Positions 38,824 to 47,338 of a stretch of 64,000 nucleotides of DNA are shown piece by piece. This DNA comes from Flavobacterium sinopsychrotolerans (GTDB lineage Bacteria > Bacteroidota > Bacteroidia > Flavobacteriales > Flavobacteriaceae). Below the pieces are notes generated by a model. That model made no database searches. It was not told the DNA's origin and was given only the letters and a program-made list of their open reading frames with translations. How positions within the stretch are numbered: the first letter of the stretch is position 1; every line of letters begins with the position of its first letter. The DNA is taken from contig NZ_FODN01000002.1 of NCBI RefSeq assembly GCF_900110375.1, forward strand, positions 571,086-635,085, given 5' to 3'. The position numbers and the translations under genes are program-made.

Positions 38824-39177
38824 TTACTGTGGAATCATATGGATAAGGTGGTACAGAAGTGGGAGCCTAACTCTAACGGCACCAATACTATCGTTTTTTG
38901 CGGTAGTCATCAGTAATCCAAAATAATCATCTCGGTCAATTTTATTGTATTTACAGACTACTTGTTTGTTAGAGCCTTCCGGTAGCATGTTGAAAAAAAA
39001 TGGAAATAGGAATTTTGAATGAAATTCTTGCGTGGTTTTAGGCAAAGTAAGACTTATGTCTGGTTTAGTACTGTCAGCCATCCAAGAATCATGATACTGA
39101 AATGTAAAAGAACCATCATAGTGTTGGGTTAGCACACCAGCTTCTTCATTCTTGTATACTATTTTTGCCTTTCTCAT
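38824..39177 (-). CDS. HipS-like protein (HipA N-terminal subdomain)
   Basis: 117 residues matching the N-terminal subdomain of HipA: AKIVYKNEEAGVLTQHYDGS, ISLTLPKTTQEFHSKFLFPF and FFNMLPEGSNKQVVCKY, then NKIDRDDYFGLLMTTAKNDS. In three-gene HipBST systems this subdomain is a separate protein (HipS) encoded between the HTH protein HipB and the kinase HipT. Its ATG overlaps the stop of the upstream HipB-like frame (ATGA), as in intact loci. The last ten residues (YHLIHMIPQ) look unlike the family, and no HipT gene follows, so this is probably a remnant of a toxin-antitoxin locus. Confidence 0.75.
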   Translation of the reverse strand: MRKAKIVYKNEEAGVLTQHYDGSFTFQYHDSWMADSTKPDISLTLPKTTQEFHSKFLFPFFFNMLPEGSNKQVVCKYNKIDRDDYFGLLMTTAKNDSIGAVRVRLPLLYHLIHMIPQ

Positions 39178-39390
39178 TCGTTACGGGATAGTTTTTTAAC
39201 ATTTAGATTAACTTCCATGCCAAGGACATCCGCTAACTTTGATAAAGTAAGTAGAGTAGGATTTCCTTTTCCGCTTTCAAACTGTTTTAGGGTTCTTAAG
39301 CCAACGCCAGATAATTCTGCAAAGCTCTTGCGTTACCTGCAGTACTTCTCTACGTTCTTTTATTGTTTTTATTAACTCTTCAAAGTGCAT
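39174..39390 (-). pseudogene. Frameshifted HipB-like HTH antitoxin gene
   Basis: From the ATG at 39390 the frame reads MHFEELIKTIKERREVLQV and soon runs into a stop. A second frame in the same DNA continues as FAELSGVGLRTLKQFESGKG and then NPTLLTLSKLADVLGMEVNL, ending NVKKLSRNE, a standard HTH_3 antitoxin end. The total span (217 bp) is not a multiple of three, consistent with a one-base net shift near residue 20. The stop overlaps the ATG of the HipS-like gene. Three operator-like palindromes lie upstream. Confidence 0.8.
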
Positions 39391-39401
39391 TATACGGCTC
39401 T
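39384..39401. promoter_or_regulatory. HipB-type operator 1, overlapping the start codon
   Basis: AGTGC, 8 bases, GCTCT. It covers the ATG of the HipB-like frame (39388-39390). The arms share the AGWGC-N8-GCWCT pattern with two further sites at exact 61-bp steps. Confidence 0.6.
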
Positions 39402-39444
39402 TTTTTATGTATATATAAACTATATTTTATTAAATTCAATAAAA

Positions 39445-39462
39445 AGAGCATTAAAATGCACT
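39445..39462. promoter_or_regulatory. HipB-type operator 2
   Basis: AGAGC, 8 bases, GCACT, starting exactly 61 bp from operator 1. The N8 spacing matches that of the known E. coli HipB operators (TATCC-N8-GGATA), with different arm sequences. Confidence 0.6.
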
Positions 39463-39505
39463 ATTCGATGTTTTTTACTCTACAGACAGCTTTTGTTTGT
39501 AACTA

Positions 39506-39523
39506 AGTGCATTATGATGCACT
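39506..39523. promoter_or_regulatory. HipB-type operator 3
   Basis: AGTGC, 8 bases, GCACT: perfect arms, starting exactly 61 bp from operator 2. Confidence 0.6.
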
Positions 39524-39728
39524 ATTAAATAATATTAAAATGATTCTCTTAAAGTAAAGTATCAGCATAAAATCAATTTTAAATACAGTATTATACTGAT
39601 AAGTAGTCGTATAGGTAAATTTAAAAAATTAAACTTGTTTCAAGCAGTTAGATGCTTGAAGCATTTAAAACCCATGGCTTTTACGTTTAAATCTTAAAAA
39701 TGCTACTATAAATAAACGCAAGCGTATT

Positions 39729-40141
39729 TCATTTTTTTAACACAAGGTGCAACAACCCCGGATCACCTAACAAACGTTCGATTTTAGATTGCATGATTTC
39801 TTGAACATCCTGTTTTACCTGCAGGTAATTACGCTGAACCATTGCAGTATCAATCTTTCTAATAATGGCAATATCTTTATAATGATCTTCCTCTTTTTTT
39901 AGCCCTTCGTGGTCGTTGATAATTTCACAATGAAACGTTTTTAATTCAATTTTGCAGTTAGGATCATCGGCAACCATGCCTACAAATTCACCGGAACTTA
40001 AAGAGGAAATTTTAGAAGGAGGGACGGCCGACTCTAATTGTTTGGAACAGCTGATCGAGGTGCCAGACTATTTATCGATAGGCTTTCTTGGTCTTGCATC
40101 ATTTTTCCAAATCGTTCTGATCACTGTTTGGTCTTGCCACC
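39729..40141 (-). pseudogene. traG: Truncated duplicate of the 3' end of traG
   Basis: About 137 codons corresponding to the C-terminus of the conjugation coupling protein TraG. The minus strand reads SERFGKMMQDQESLSINSL, then a frame change, KQLESAVPPSKISSLSSGEF, and finally the open frame DDPNCKIELKTFHCEI to RLLGDPGLLHLVLKK. It repeats the segment at 44458-44870 with scattered differences, shares that copy's frame change, and has an additional in-frame TGA near 40119. Homology stops at about 40141. It marks one edge of a 4.3-kb block whose other edge is the longer traG remnant. Confidence 0.8.
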
Positions 40142-40249
40142 ATTTATATTGGTAAAAATTTAGTGAGAGTTGCAAAGGAAAATTTTTTAATGAATGGTGA
40201 ATTTGAAAGAGTTTTAAACAGAGGTACTGTGTATGTTTTTTATAAATAA
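40142..40249 (+). pseudogene. Orphan 3' end of an unknown gene joined to the traG fragment
   Basis: Starting exactly where traG homology stops, a plus-strand frame without a start codon reads IYIGKNLVRVAKENFLMNGE then FERVLNRGTVYVFYK and a stop. The composition is protein-like, so it is probably the tail of a gene cut by the same rearrangement. The family is not recognised. Confidence 0.35.
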
Positions 40250-40390
40250 GGATGCTTGTGTTTTTTGCAAGGATTCCTTTTCAATTAAATAACGGACATA
40301 ATTATTTGGTCAATTTCAACATAGTGTTTAATAAAAGAATTAAGATATTGTAATAATTATTTTTCAGTACTTTTGAATCAAATCTAAAAG

Positions 40391-41161
40391 ATGAATCAAA
40401 TTCAAGATAACAATACTATGATTTATATGTTTCTAGGTATTATTTTAATCCTCATAGTAGTACTTTGCTATCTTGTATATCTTTTGATCAAATTAGGAAA
40501 GAGCAAAAAGAAGGTTGAAGAAAAGTTTCATTTTCTTGAAATGAAAGTAAATAATTTGCAGTTGGAAACCTTAGAATCAAAACTCAATCCGCACCTCTTC
40601 AAAAATATTCTCAATTCAATTCAGTCACACGCCTACCAAACGTATTTTGCTTTGGATAAATTGGCGAATGTGCTGGATTACATTTTATATGAAAGTCAAA
40701 AAAAGTTTGTTTCTCCAAAAGAAGAAATTGAATTTGCACTGAATCTCATTGAAATAAATAAAATTAAACTAAGTCCGCTTTTTGAATTGAAAGTAAAAAC
40801 TAAAATCAACGAAGACGAAATGCTCTATGAACAAAGGCTCCTTGCTCCTTTGATTTCAATAGATTTAATAGAAAATGCTTTTAAGCATGCTGATTTACAA
40901 AGTGCCGACGCCTTTATTTCGGTGCTATTTGAATTCAAAGAGAATTGTTTTTATTTGACGGTTTCGAACAAAATATCAGATAAAAAAATACTAAAGAAAG
41001 AACGTAGCGGCATAGGAGCAGCTACATTAGAGCAACGTTTGAAAATTATCTATAAAAATCAATTCAAACTGGATAAATTTGTCGAAAATGACGTATATAT
41101 TGCGCACTTAAAAATCAATCTACTTGAATACAAAACTCAAATGCTTGCTACTGGACGATGA
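40391..41161 (+). CDS. LytS-type sensor histidine kinase, single membrane span
   Basis: 256 residues. One N-terminal membrane helix (about 11-33, MFLGIILILIVVLCYLVYLL), a short coiled coil, then a His_kinase domain with the phospho-acceptor region LESKLNPHLFKNILNSI (family form NPHFLFN) and an ATP-binding domain (APLISIDLIENAFKHAD, GIGAATLEQRLKIIY). This is the small LytS/YehU-like type that partners LytTR regulators. The regulator gene overlaps its 3' end by 38 bp. A TACTTTTG promoter-like element (40368-40375) lies only 15 bp before the ATG. Confidence 0.9.
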   Translation: MNQIQDNNTMIYMFLGIILILIVVLCYLVYLLIKLGKSKKKVEEKFHFLEMKVNNLQLETLESKLNPHLFKNILNSIQSHAYQTYFALDKLANVLDYILYESQKKFVSPKEEIEFALNLIEINKIKLSPLFELKVKTKINEDEMLYEQRLLAPLISIDLIENAFKHADLQSADAFISVLFEFKENCFYLTVSNKISDKKILKKERSGIGAATLEQRLKIIYKNQFKLDKFVENDVYIAHLKINLLEYKTQMLATGR

Positions 41162-41843
41162 ATTACCAGGCTTGACGTACCTGAAAATGCTTTGTGAGCA
41201 AATTCCGGAATTAGAAATCGTAAAAGCATTCAATAATCCGCAAAAATTACTGGCTGAACTCTCGGAGCTCGATTTTGACTTGTGTATTTCAGATATCGAA
41301 ATGCCCGGCATAGACGGTTTGACTCTTGCGGGTCTACTACAGCATAAATTAATCATTTTTACTACAGCATATAGAGATTACGCTGCCGAGGCATTTAATA
41401 TAAACGCCATCGATTACATTACAAAACCAGTTACAAAAGAGCGTCTGCAAAAAGCTGTTGCAAAGGCTTTGGAACGATTTAATATTGCTATACCTACTAA
41501 AAAATTTATTCATTTAAATACCGGTAAAGGGAGGGCCTTACTGTATTTTCATCAGATTCAATATATCAAAACTGCCATGACAGACAGTAGAGATAAAGAA
41601 GTATTTCTGGTTGATGGTACTTCTATGATTTTGAAAAATATTAATTTCGATACCCTTTTAAGCCAGCTTCCTCATACTGATTTTTGTAGGGTGAATAAAA
41701 AAGAAATCATCGCAATAACAGCGGTAAAGTTTTTCAACCACAATGAAATCACACTCAGTCATCAGGAAAAGGATGGGAAATTCACGATATTAATTTTGAG
41801 CGAAACCTATCGCTCTGATTTTTTGATAAAAGTGAAAATCTAA
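41124..41843 (+). CDS. LytTR-family response regulator
   Basis: 239 residues with a receiver domain (CLLLDDELPGLTYLKML; phosphoacceptor Asp in DLCISDIEMPGIDGL) and a LytTR DNA-binding domain (FIHLNTGKGRALLYFHQIQY, LPHTDFCRVNKKEIIAI). Translation starts at a TTG inside the kinase gene, since the receiver begins at once after it and no ATG fits. The overlapping kinase is the obvious partner. The antiporter gene 122 bp downstream is a plausible target. Confidence 0.9.
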   Translation: MNTKLKCLLLDDELPGLTYLKMLCEQIPELEIVKAFNNPQKLLAELSELDFDLCISDIEMPGIDGLTLAGLLQHKLIIFTTAYRDYAAEAFNINAIDYITKPVTKERLQKAVAKALERFNIAIPTKKFIHLNTGKGRALLYFHQIQYIKTAMTDSRDKEVFLVDGTSMILKNINFDTLLSQLPHTDFCRVNKKEIIAITAVKFFNHNEITLSHQEKDGKFTILILSETYRSDFLIKVKI

Positions 41844-41965
41844 CTTATTACAAAGTTTTCCCATCTTGTTACATTCGACGAAAATTAGCGTGTGTTTCTC
41901 TTTATTTCTAAAAAATCACTTCCCATATTTGCATCGTACAGCAATGATAATTTAAAAAAGGGTAC

Positions 41966-44236
41966 ATGAGAAGTATTAAAAATTCATTTTTTTATTTGAT
42001 AATTATAGGGGTCTCTTCAGCTTTAATGTATTGGATTATTCTGAAGGGGAAAATGTTGGAAGTAGGACAAAATATTGTCTCTCACCAAAAAGAGAACGGA
42101 CATTGGAATGATTTTATAACGGCGATGAGTCACAATTTGCAACATCCTTTAGCCATTCTTCTGGCGCAAATTGTTACCATTATTCTAGTTGCAAGATTTT
42201 TTGGGTGGGTTTGCAGAAGAATTGGACAACCTACCGTAATTGGAGAGATGATAGCTGGAATTGTTTTAGGTCCTTCTTTGATCGGGATGTATTTTCCTGA
42301 ATTTTCAACAATGTTGTTCCCAAAAGATTCCTTAGGTAATCTGCAGTTTTTAAGCCAAATAGGGTTAATCTTTTTTATGTTCGTTATTGGAATGGAACTC
42401 GATTTGAAAGTGCTTAAAAATAAAGCGCACGATGCTGTGGTTATTAGTCATGCCAGTATAATAATCCCCTTTACCTTAGGTTTAGGGCTTGCTTATTTTA
42501 TATACCATTCTTTTGCGCCTCCTGGGGTTGAATTTCTTTCTTTTGGATTGTTTCTGGGAATTGCGATGAGCATCACTGCTTTTCCGGTTTTGGCTGGGAT
42601 AGTCAGGGAACGCGGAATTCATAAAACAAAATTAGGGGCAATTGTAATTACCTGCGCCGCTGCTGATGATATAACGGCTTGGTGTATTTTGGCAGCAGTA
42701 ATTGCCATTGTAAAAGCTGGTTCATTCACCAGTTCCCTGTATGTTATGGCATTGGCAGTATTTTATGTAATGCTGATGCTAAAATTGGTTCGGCCTTTCC
42801 TAAAAAGAGTTGGGGATTTAAATGCTACAAAAGAAAGTCTGAACAAACCGGTTGTCGCTATTTTCTTTTTGACATTGTTATTATCTTCTTATGTAGCTGA
42901 ATTAATTGGGATTCATGCTTTATTTGGCGCATTTTTGGCAGGAGCAATTATGCCCGAAAATAATAAATTCCGTTCCATTTTTATCGAAAAGGTTGAAGAT
43001 GTTTCTGTAGTAATTTTGCTTCCTTTATTTTTTGTTTTTACAGGCTTAAGAACTCAAATAGGATTGATTGACGATCCTAATTTATGGAAAATTACTGGTT
43101 TGATTATTTTAGTTGCCGTTGTGGGTAAGTTTTTTGGTAGCGCACTTGCAGCAAAGTTCGTAGGACATAATTGGAAAGACAGTCTTTCCATTGGAACACT
43201 GATGAATACAAGGGGTTTGATGGAATTGGTGGTGCTGAATATTGGATACGATTTAGGGGTTTTGTCCACCGAAATTTTCACCATGATGGTTATTATGGCA
43301 TTGGCGACAACCTTTATGACGGGTCCGGCTTTGGATTTAATCAATTATATTTTCAAAACCAAAGACAGTATTGTACCGGAAGAAATTAGCAATAAAAGTA
43401 AGTATAAGGTGCTGATTTCTTTTTCTACTCCCGAAAAAGGAAAAACATTATTGAAAGTTGCCAATAGTTTTGTCAAAAAACAAAGCGGGAATACGGTGGT
43501 TACTGCAATGCATTTATCATTAAGTTCAGAGATGCATTTCTTTGGTATTAAAGATTACGAAAGAGAAACATTTTTGCCAATTATTTCCGAATCGGAAAAT
43601 TTGAATCAAAAAATATTAACCCTTTTTAAAGCCTCAAATGATATTGATTCTGACATCACGGATACAGCTAACCACGGGGAATATGATTTGTTGCTCGTAG
43701 GTTTGGGACAATCTATTTTCGAAGGTACCTTGCTGGGGAAAGTCCTTGGTTTCACAACCAGAATTATTAATCCGGATCGCTTGATTGATAAATTCACCGG
43801 AAAAGAAGGGTTGTTTGAAAATTCTCCTTTTGATGAAAGAACCAGACAAATTATCGCCAAAAGTAAAATGCCTGTTGGAATTCTAGTCGATAAAAAATTG
43901 GAGGAAATCAATCGGGTTTTTATCCCTATTTTCAGTGATGAGGATGCTTTTTTGATCGAATTTGCCCAAAAATTGATTCATAATAATGGTTCTCAAATTA
44001 CAGTTTTGGATGTCATTGGACAAAAGCGAAACAATAGGGAGATCCAAGAAGTTGTGCGCTCTATAGAACAAATAGCGCCAAACCACATTATGATGATGCA
44101 GGAAAGAACAATTAAAAAAGAGTTTTTAGAAAATCAGGATTTGATGATTATCAGTTTAGGCAGTTGGAAAAAACTGATCGATTCTCAAAGTATATGGCTC
44201 AACAATACACCGTCGGTCTTGATTATTAAGCCATAG
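41966..44236 (+). CDS. Kef-type (CPA2) cation/proton antiporter with a C-terminal cytoplasmic domain
   Basis: 756 residues. After one N-terminal helix (10-30) and a soluble loop, about twelve membrane helices carry CPA2 landmarks: RRIGQPTVIGEMIAGIVLGP, FFMFVIGMELDLKVL, AADDITAWCILAAVI, LFGAFLAGAIMPE and GTLMNTRGLMELVVLNIGYD. The C-terminal 280 residues resemble a tandem universal-stress-like domain (KVLISFSTPEKGKTLLKVA). It exchanges Na+ or K+ for H+ across the inner membrane. Its gene follows a LytS/LytTR pair, and the three genes lie between two traG remnants, so they may have arrived together as cargo. Confidence 0.9.
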   Translation: MRSIKNSFFYLIIIGVSSALMYWIILKGKMLEVGQNIVSHQKENGHWNDFITAMSHNLQHPLAILLAQIVTIILVARFFGWVCRRIGQPTVIGEMIAGIVLGPSLIGMYFPEFSTMLFPKDSLGNLQFLSQIGLIFFMFVIGMELDLKVLKNKAHDAVVISHASIIIPFTLGLGLAYFIYHSFAPPGVEFLSFGLFLGIAMSITAFPVLAGIVRERGIHKTKLGAIVITCAAADDITAWCILAAVIAIVKAGSFTSSLYVMALAVFYVMLMLKLVRPFLKRVGDLNATKESLNKPVVAIFFLTLLLSSYVAELIGIHALFGAFLAGAIMPENNKFRSIFIEKVEDVSVVILLPLFFVFTGLRTQIGLIDDPNLWKITGLIILVAVVGKFFGSALAAKFVGHNWKDSLSIGTLMNTRGLMELVVLNIGYDLGVLSTEIFTMMVIMALATTFMTGPALDLINYIFKTKDSIVPEEISNKSKYKVLISFSTPEKGKTLLKVANSFVKKQSGNTVVTAMHLSLSSEMHFFGIKDYERETFLPIISESENLNQKILTLFKASNDIDSDITDTANHGEYDLLLVGLGQSIFEGTLLGKVLGFTTRIINPDRLIDKFTGKEGLFENSPFDERTRQIIAKSKMPVGILVDKKLEEINRVFIPIFSDEDAFLIEFAQKLIHNNGSQITVLDVIGQKRNNREIQEVVRSIEQIAPNHIMMMQERTIKKEFLENQDLMIISLGSWKKLIDSQSIWLNNTPSVLIIKP

Positions 44237-44457
44237 AATCACAATTAAAAATAGTAGATACCTTTAGTATATAACTTCCTGCAAGAGTACTAAAGCTATA
44301 AAATTTCCTTTTCCAAAGAAAGTGACTTTAAAATATTTATTGTGACAGCTAATGCAGCAGTATTTTTGCCTTCTTGACGGAAGTTGCACTATGCTTTTGT
44401 ACGTATTTTTCTGTCTATGTAAAACATTATTTTAGGCAATTCTATTCTTTGGAAAAG

Positions 44458-45595
44458 TTACTTCTTTAACATCAAATAAGTCAGACTGGGATCACCTAAC
44501 AAACGTTCCATTTCAGACTGCATGATTTCTAGAACATCCTGTTTTACCTGCAGGTAATTACGCTGAACCATTGCAGTATCAATCTTTCTAATAATGGCAA
44601 TATCTTTATAATGATTTTCTTCTTTTTTTAGCGCATCATGGTTAATGACAATTTCACAATGAAACGTTTTTAATTCAATTTTACAATCGGGATCATCGGA
44701 AACCATGCCTACAAATTCACCAGAACTTAAAGAGGAAATTTTAGAAGGAGGGACGGCCGACTCTAATTGTTTGGAACGGCTGATGGAGGTGCCACACTAT
44801 TTATCAATAGCGATTCTCTGTCCTGCATAATTTTTCCAAAACGCGCTGACAATTGCTTGGCGGTGTCACCAGTAACTTGACCGCTGACGATGTTTCCGGT
44901 GATGTTCATAATCACATCGGCTTGCTCGCGACCGTAATCTTTACGAAGTTGACTAAAGTCTTGGATCCCCAAACAAGTGGCTACCTTATTGCTTCGTGCA
45001 GTGGCAATCAGACTATCCATAGTGTTGAGATAAATAGTCGGAAATTCGTCGAAGACCAGTCTGCTTTTCAGCTTCCCTTTTTGATTCACCAGTTTACTAA
45101 GCGAGAGACATATAAGGACAATACGGCACCATAAATTTGTATTTTCTGAGGGGTATTGCCCATGCAGACAATCTTTGGTTCAGCCGGATTATTAATGTCT
45201 AATGTAAAGTCATTTCCGGATAGTACATAATACAACTGGGGAGAAGAAAGTCGGGCCATCGCAATCTTAGCGGAAGCAATTTGCCCCTCCAGTTGTTCCA
45301 TGGCATCATTGAGATACGCAGGGTATAGTGGATGCGAAAGGTATTTTTTAGAAACCGGGAATTGGGTACTGTATTTTGCAATAGCCGAAATGGTTGCGTC
45401 TTTCAGCCTGTTGTCGTATTCAAGTCCAAGATAACTGGTAGTGGCAAAATGGAATAGTGCTGTGCCGTTGATTTGAAGAGTGCGTCCAGTAAGGATTTTA
45501 TCTTCAGCATAGAGATCGATCGTGCCTTCATTTTTTGCCATTGTTAACATTTCATCGACTGTATCAATAAAATGATTGTGCTTGATTTTCGCCAT
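44458..45595 (-). pseudogene. traG: Broken traG, conjugation coupling protein
   Basis: Three minus-strand frames join into the C-terminal half (about 380 residues) of TraG/VirD4. 45595-45086 reads from IDTVDEMLTMAKNEGTIDLY to YGAVLSLYVSRLV. After a one-base deletion in an A-run, the second frame runs LVNQKGKLKSRLVFDEFPT, IATARSNKVATCLGIQDFSQ, GNIVSGQVTGDTAKQLSARF. After another shift the third ends at RLLGDPSLTYLMLKK. The N-terminal half with the Walker A motif is absent. TraG couples relaxosome and secretion channel in Bacteroidota conjugative transposons; this one cannot function. Confidence 0.85.
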
Positions 45596-45706
45596 GAGTA
45601 TTCCATTTTAAATTAGGGATTTATACCTTTTTGAATCTGTTGAGGGGTTTTCAAAAGGTAAAGTTCTGATTTTAAAACAGTAGAATGGAAGGGACTTTGT
45701 AAATAA

Positions 45707-45740
45707 TCCCGATTTGATAAGTAATACTCCCGAATTGCTA
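45707..45740. promoter_or_regulatory. 21-bp-period direct repeat upstream of the AraC-regulator operon
   Basis: TCCCGATTTGATA (45707-45719) and TCCCGAATTGCTA (45728-45740), with starts 21 bp apart (two helical turns), 108 bp before the ATG at 45849. The same 13-mer with one change occurs twice, with the same period, before the MauE-like gene. AraC-type proteins bind such direct half-sites. Confidence 0.65.
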
Positions 45741-45848
45741 TGTGTATAATAACAATGATTGATTACTATTACATTATCTCTTTTTTGGGTAACTAATCGC
45801 AGAAAAGGAATCGCTAATTTGCCAGATTGTAATAAAAGATCAGAGGCT

Positions 45849-46223
45849 ATGGAGGACCATTTTGAAAACGAATTTGCCCTATTCTGGATCAGTGGGAACA
45901 TACTTTTTTTTGAGTATAAACCAGGTGTGGTAATTAATTTAGCGGCAGCGCAGCGTATTGTAGCGGATAGAATGCAAATGCAAAAGGAGAAAGTATATCC
46001 CGTTTTGTGTGATGTTAGAGGCATTGCCGATTCTGATAAAGCAGCCAGGGATTATTTGGCGCAATATGGCTCTGTTCTGACGAAAGCCGTCAGTATATTG
46101 GCAAACCAAACGATATCGATTGTAATGATTTCATTTTATCTTAAAATAAGTAAACCTCAAGTGCCAACCAAGGTGTTTAGTGACAAAGCTAAAGCACTGG
46201 AATTTTTGAAAGCATTTGTCTAG
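45849..46223 (+). CDS. Small SpoIIAA/STAS-like protein of unknown role
   Basis: From the ATG at 45849, 124 residues: MEDHFENEFALFWISGNILF, EYKPGVVINLAAAQRIVADR, then a strand-helix pattern (PVLCDVRGIADSDKAARDYL, SILANQTISIVMISFYLKIS). The fold pattern is that of small SpoIIAA-like/STAS-type proteins common in Flavobacteria. The frame is open to 45759 but the extra 30 residues are basic and unlike the rest. It precedes the AraC-type regulator by 35 bp and so is probably in the same operon behind the direct-repeat site. No enzymatic motif is visible. Confidence 0.7.
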   Translation: MEDHFENEFALFWISGNILFFEYKPGVVINLAAAQRIVADRMQMQKEKVYPVLCDVRGIADSDKAARDYLAQYGSVLTKAVSILANQTISIVMISFYLKISKPQVPTKVFSDKAKALEFLKAFV

Positions 46224-46258
46224 GAATATAATTTTTAACAATTTAAATACTATAGGAT

Positions 46259-47197
46259 ATGGATCAGAAAATCGACCAACAGCGAATAGAGATTATCTAC
46301 GAAATGCTTCTGGAAATGGCAGAAGGGAATTTTGCATACCGCATACCAAGGACAGGGAAGGATGATGAACTGGAGGGATTGGCCATATTGGTCAATTGGA
46401 CGGCAGAAGAAATGAATGGGTCGCTATTCCATGTGGGTTTAACCAACCCTCACCTTAGCTATCAGTATATAGCTCAAAGTTCATTCATAGTAGACAATAA
46501 ATTCATCATAAAGGATTTTACTGAAAATGTAGCGGACCTTTTAGGATGTACCTCCCATGAACTTCTGAAATTGGATTTTATGGAACTTTTGGTAAAAGAA
46601 TCGGTTCCCTTGTTGGAAACGATACGGCCTGAAATATTGCAAAATGAATCCTTTCAAACGAGTATTGCGCTGGAGCTCGCTTCTTTCAAAAAATTAGTTA
46701 TTCCGGTAAATTGTACTATTTCAAGGTTATACGGAACTACTGAGGTAGTAATTAGTTTTATTGCTGCTATTGCGGATGACAACATGAAAAATTTGATGAC
46801 AGCAAAGAAAATTCTAACGGCTGAAGAACAGAAAACGCACAACTTTTTAGATGTAAAATCCACACAAGCGGTTTACGATTACATATTGGCCAATATGGAT
46901 TCAGCGATGCCAACATTAAAAGTACTCTCCCGCATTTTTGGTACCAATGAATACAAATTAAAGAACGGTTTTAAGCATGTCTTTAAGACCACAATACAAC
47001 AATTTTATAATAGTGAAAGACTCAAGCGGGCACTGCTTCTGATACAGCATACCGAAATCCCATTAAAAACGATTGCTATTATGGCAGGCTTTTCTACGTA
47101 TCCAAATTTTTCAAGAGCTTTCAAAATTAAGTATGGGTATTCTCCATCCGACCTTCAAAGACAAACGCCAAAGATCTGGACACCAGCTCTCAAATAG
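46259..47197 (+). CDS. AraC-family regulator with a PAS sensor domain
   Basis: 312 residues. An N-terminal segment resembling a HAMP-type linker (MLLEMAEGNFAYRIPRTGKD) is followed by a PAS domain (about 75-180; SSFIVDNKFIIKDFTENVAD, LLGCTSHELLKLDFMELL). The C-terminal AraC double helix-turn-helix (about 215-305) reads LKVLSRIFGTNEYKLKNGFK and IAIMAGFSTYPNFSRAFKIK with the closing YGYSPSDLQ. No membrane segment, so the signal is cytoplasmic. Direct repeats lie before its operon and before the next one, the expected place for sites that it binds. Confidence 0.9.
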   Translation: MDQKIDQQRIEIIYEMLLEMAEGNFAYRIPRTGKDDELEGLAILVNWTAEEMNGSLFHVGLTNPHLSYQYIAQSSFIVDNKFIIKDFTENVADLLGCTSHELLKLDFMELLVKESVPLLETIRPEILQNESFQTSIALELASFKKLVIPVNCTISRLYGTTEVVISFIAAIADDNMKNLMTAKKILTAEEQKTHNFLDVKSTQAVYDYILANMDSAMPTLKVLSRIFGTNEYKLKNGFKHVFKTTIQQFYNSERLKRALLLIQHTEIPLKTIAIMAGFSTYPNFSRAFKIKYGYSPSDLQRQTPKIWTPALK

Positions 47198-47246
47198 CAG
47201 TAGGAATGTCCATGAAATAAACGGAGGACTTTCATCAATCAAAAAA

Positions 47247-47280
47247 TCCTGATTTGATATTTCACTATCCTGATTTGATA
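47247..47280. promoter_or_regulatory. 21-bp-period direct repeat upstream of the MauE-like gene
   Basis: TCCTGATTTGATA occurs identically at 47247-47259 and 47268-47280, starts 21 bp apart, ending 58 bp before the ATG at 47339. It matches the pair at 45707-45740. Confidence 0.7.
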
Positions 47281-47338
47281 ATACTTATGTTATTCTGTTT
47301 TTAGAATTTTACATAACTAATAACAATCACTTCAGGAA

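Noticed and set aside
40100-40141. Programmed frameshift in traG, because both copies change frame at the same place
   Set aside because: There is no slippery heptamer, the longer copy has another frameshift from a base loss in an A-run, and the N-terminal half is missing. A shared old mutation is simpler.
45608-46024. Minus-strand 138-codon frame
   Set aside because: Antisense to the plus-strand 124-residue protein and to the direct-repeat operator; shows no domain.
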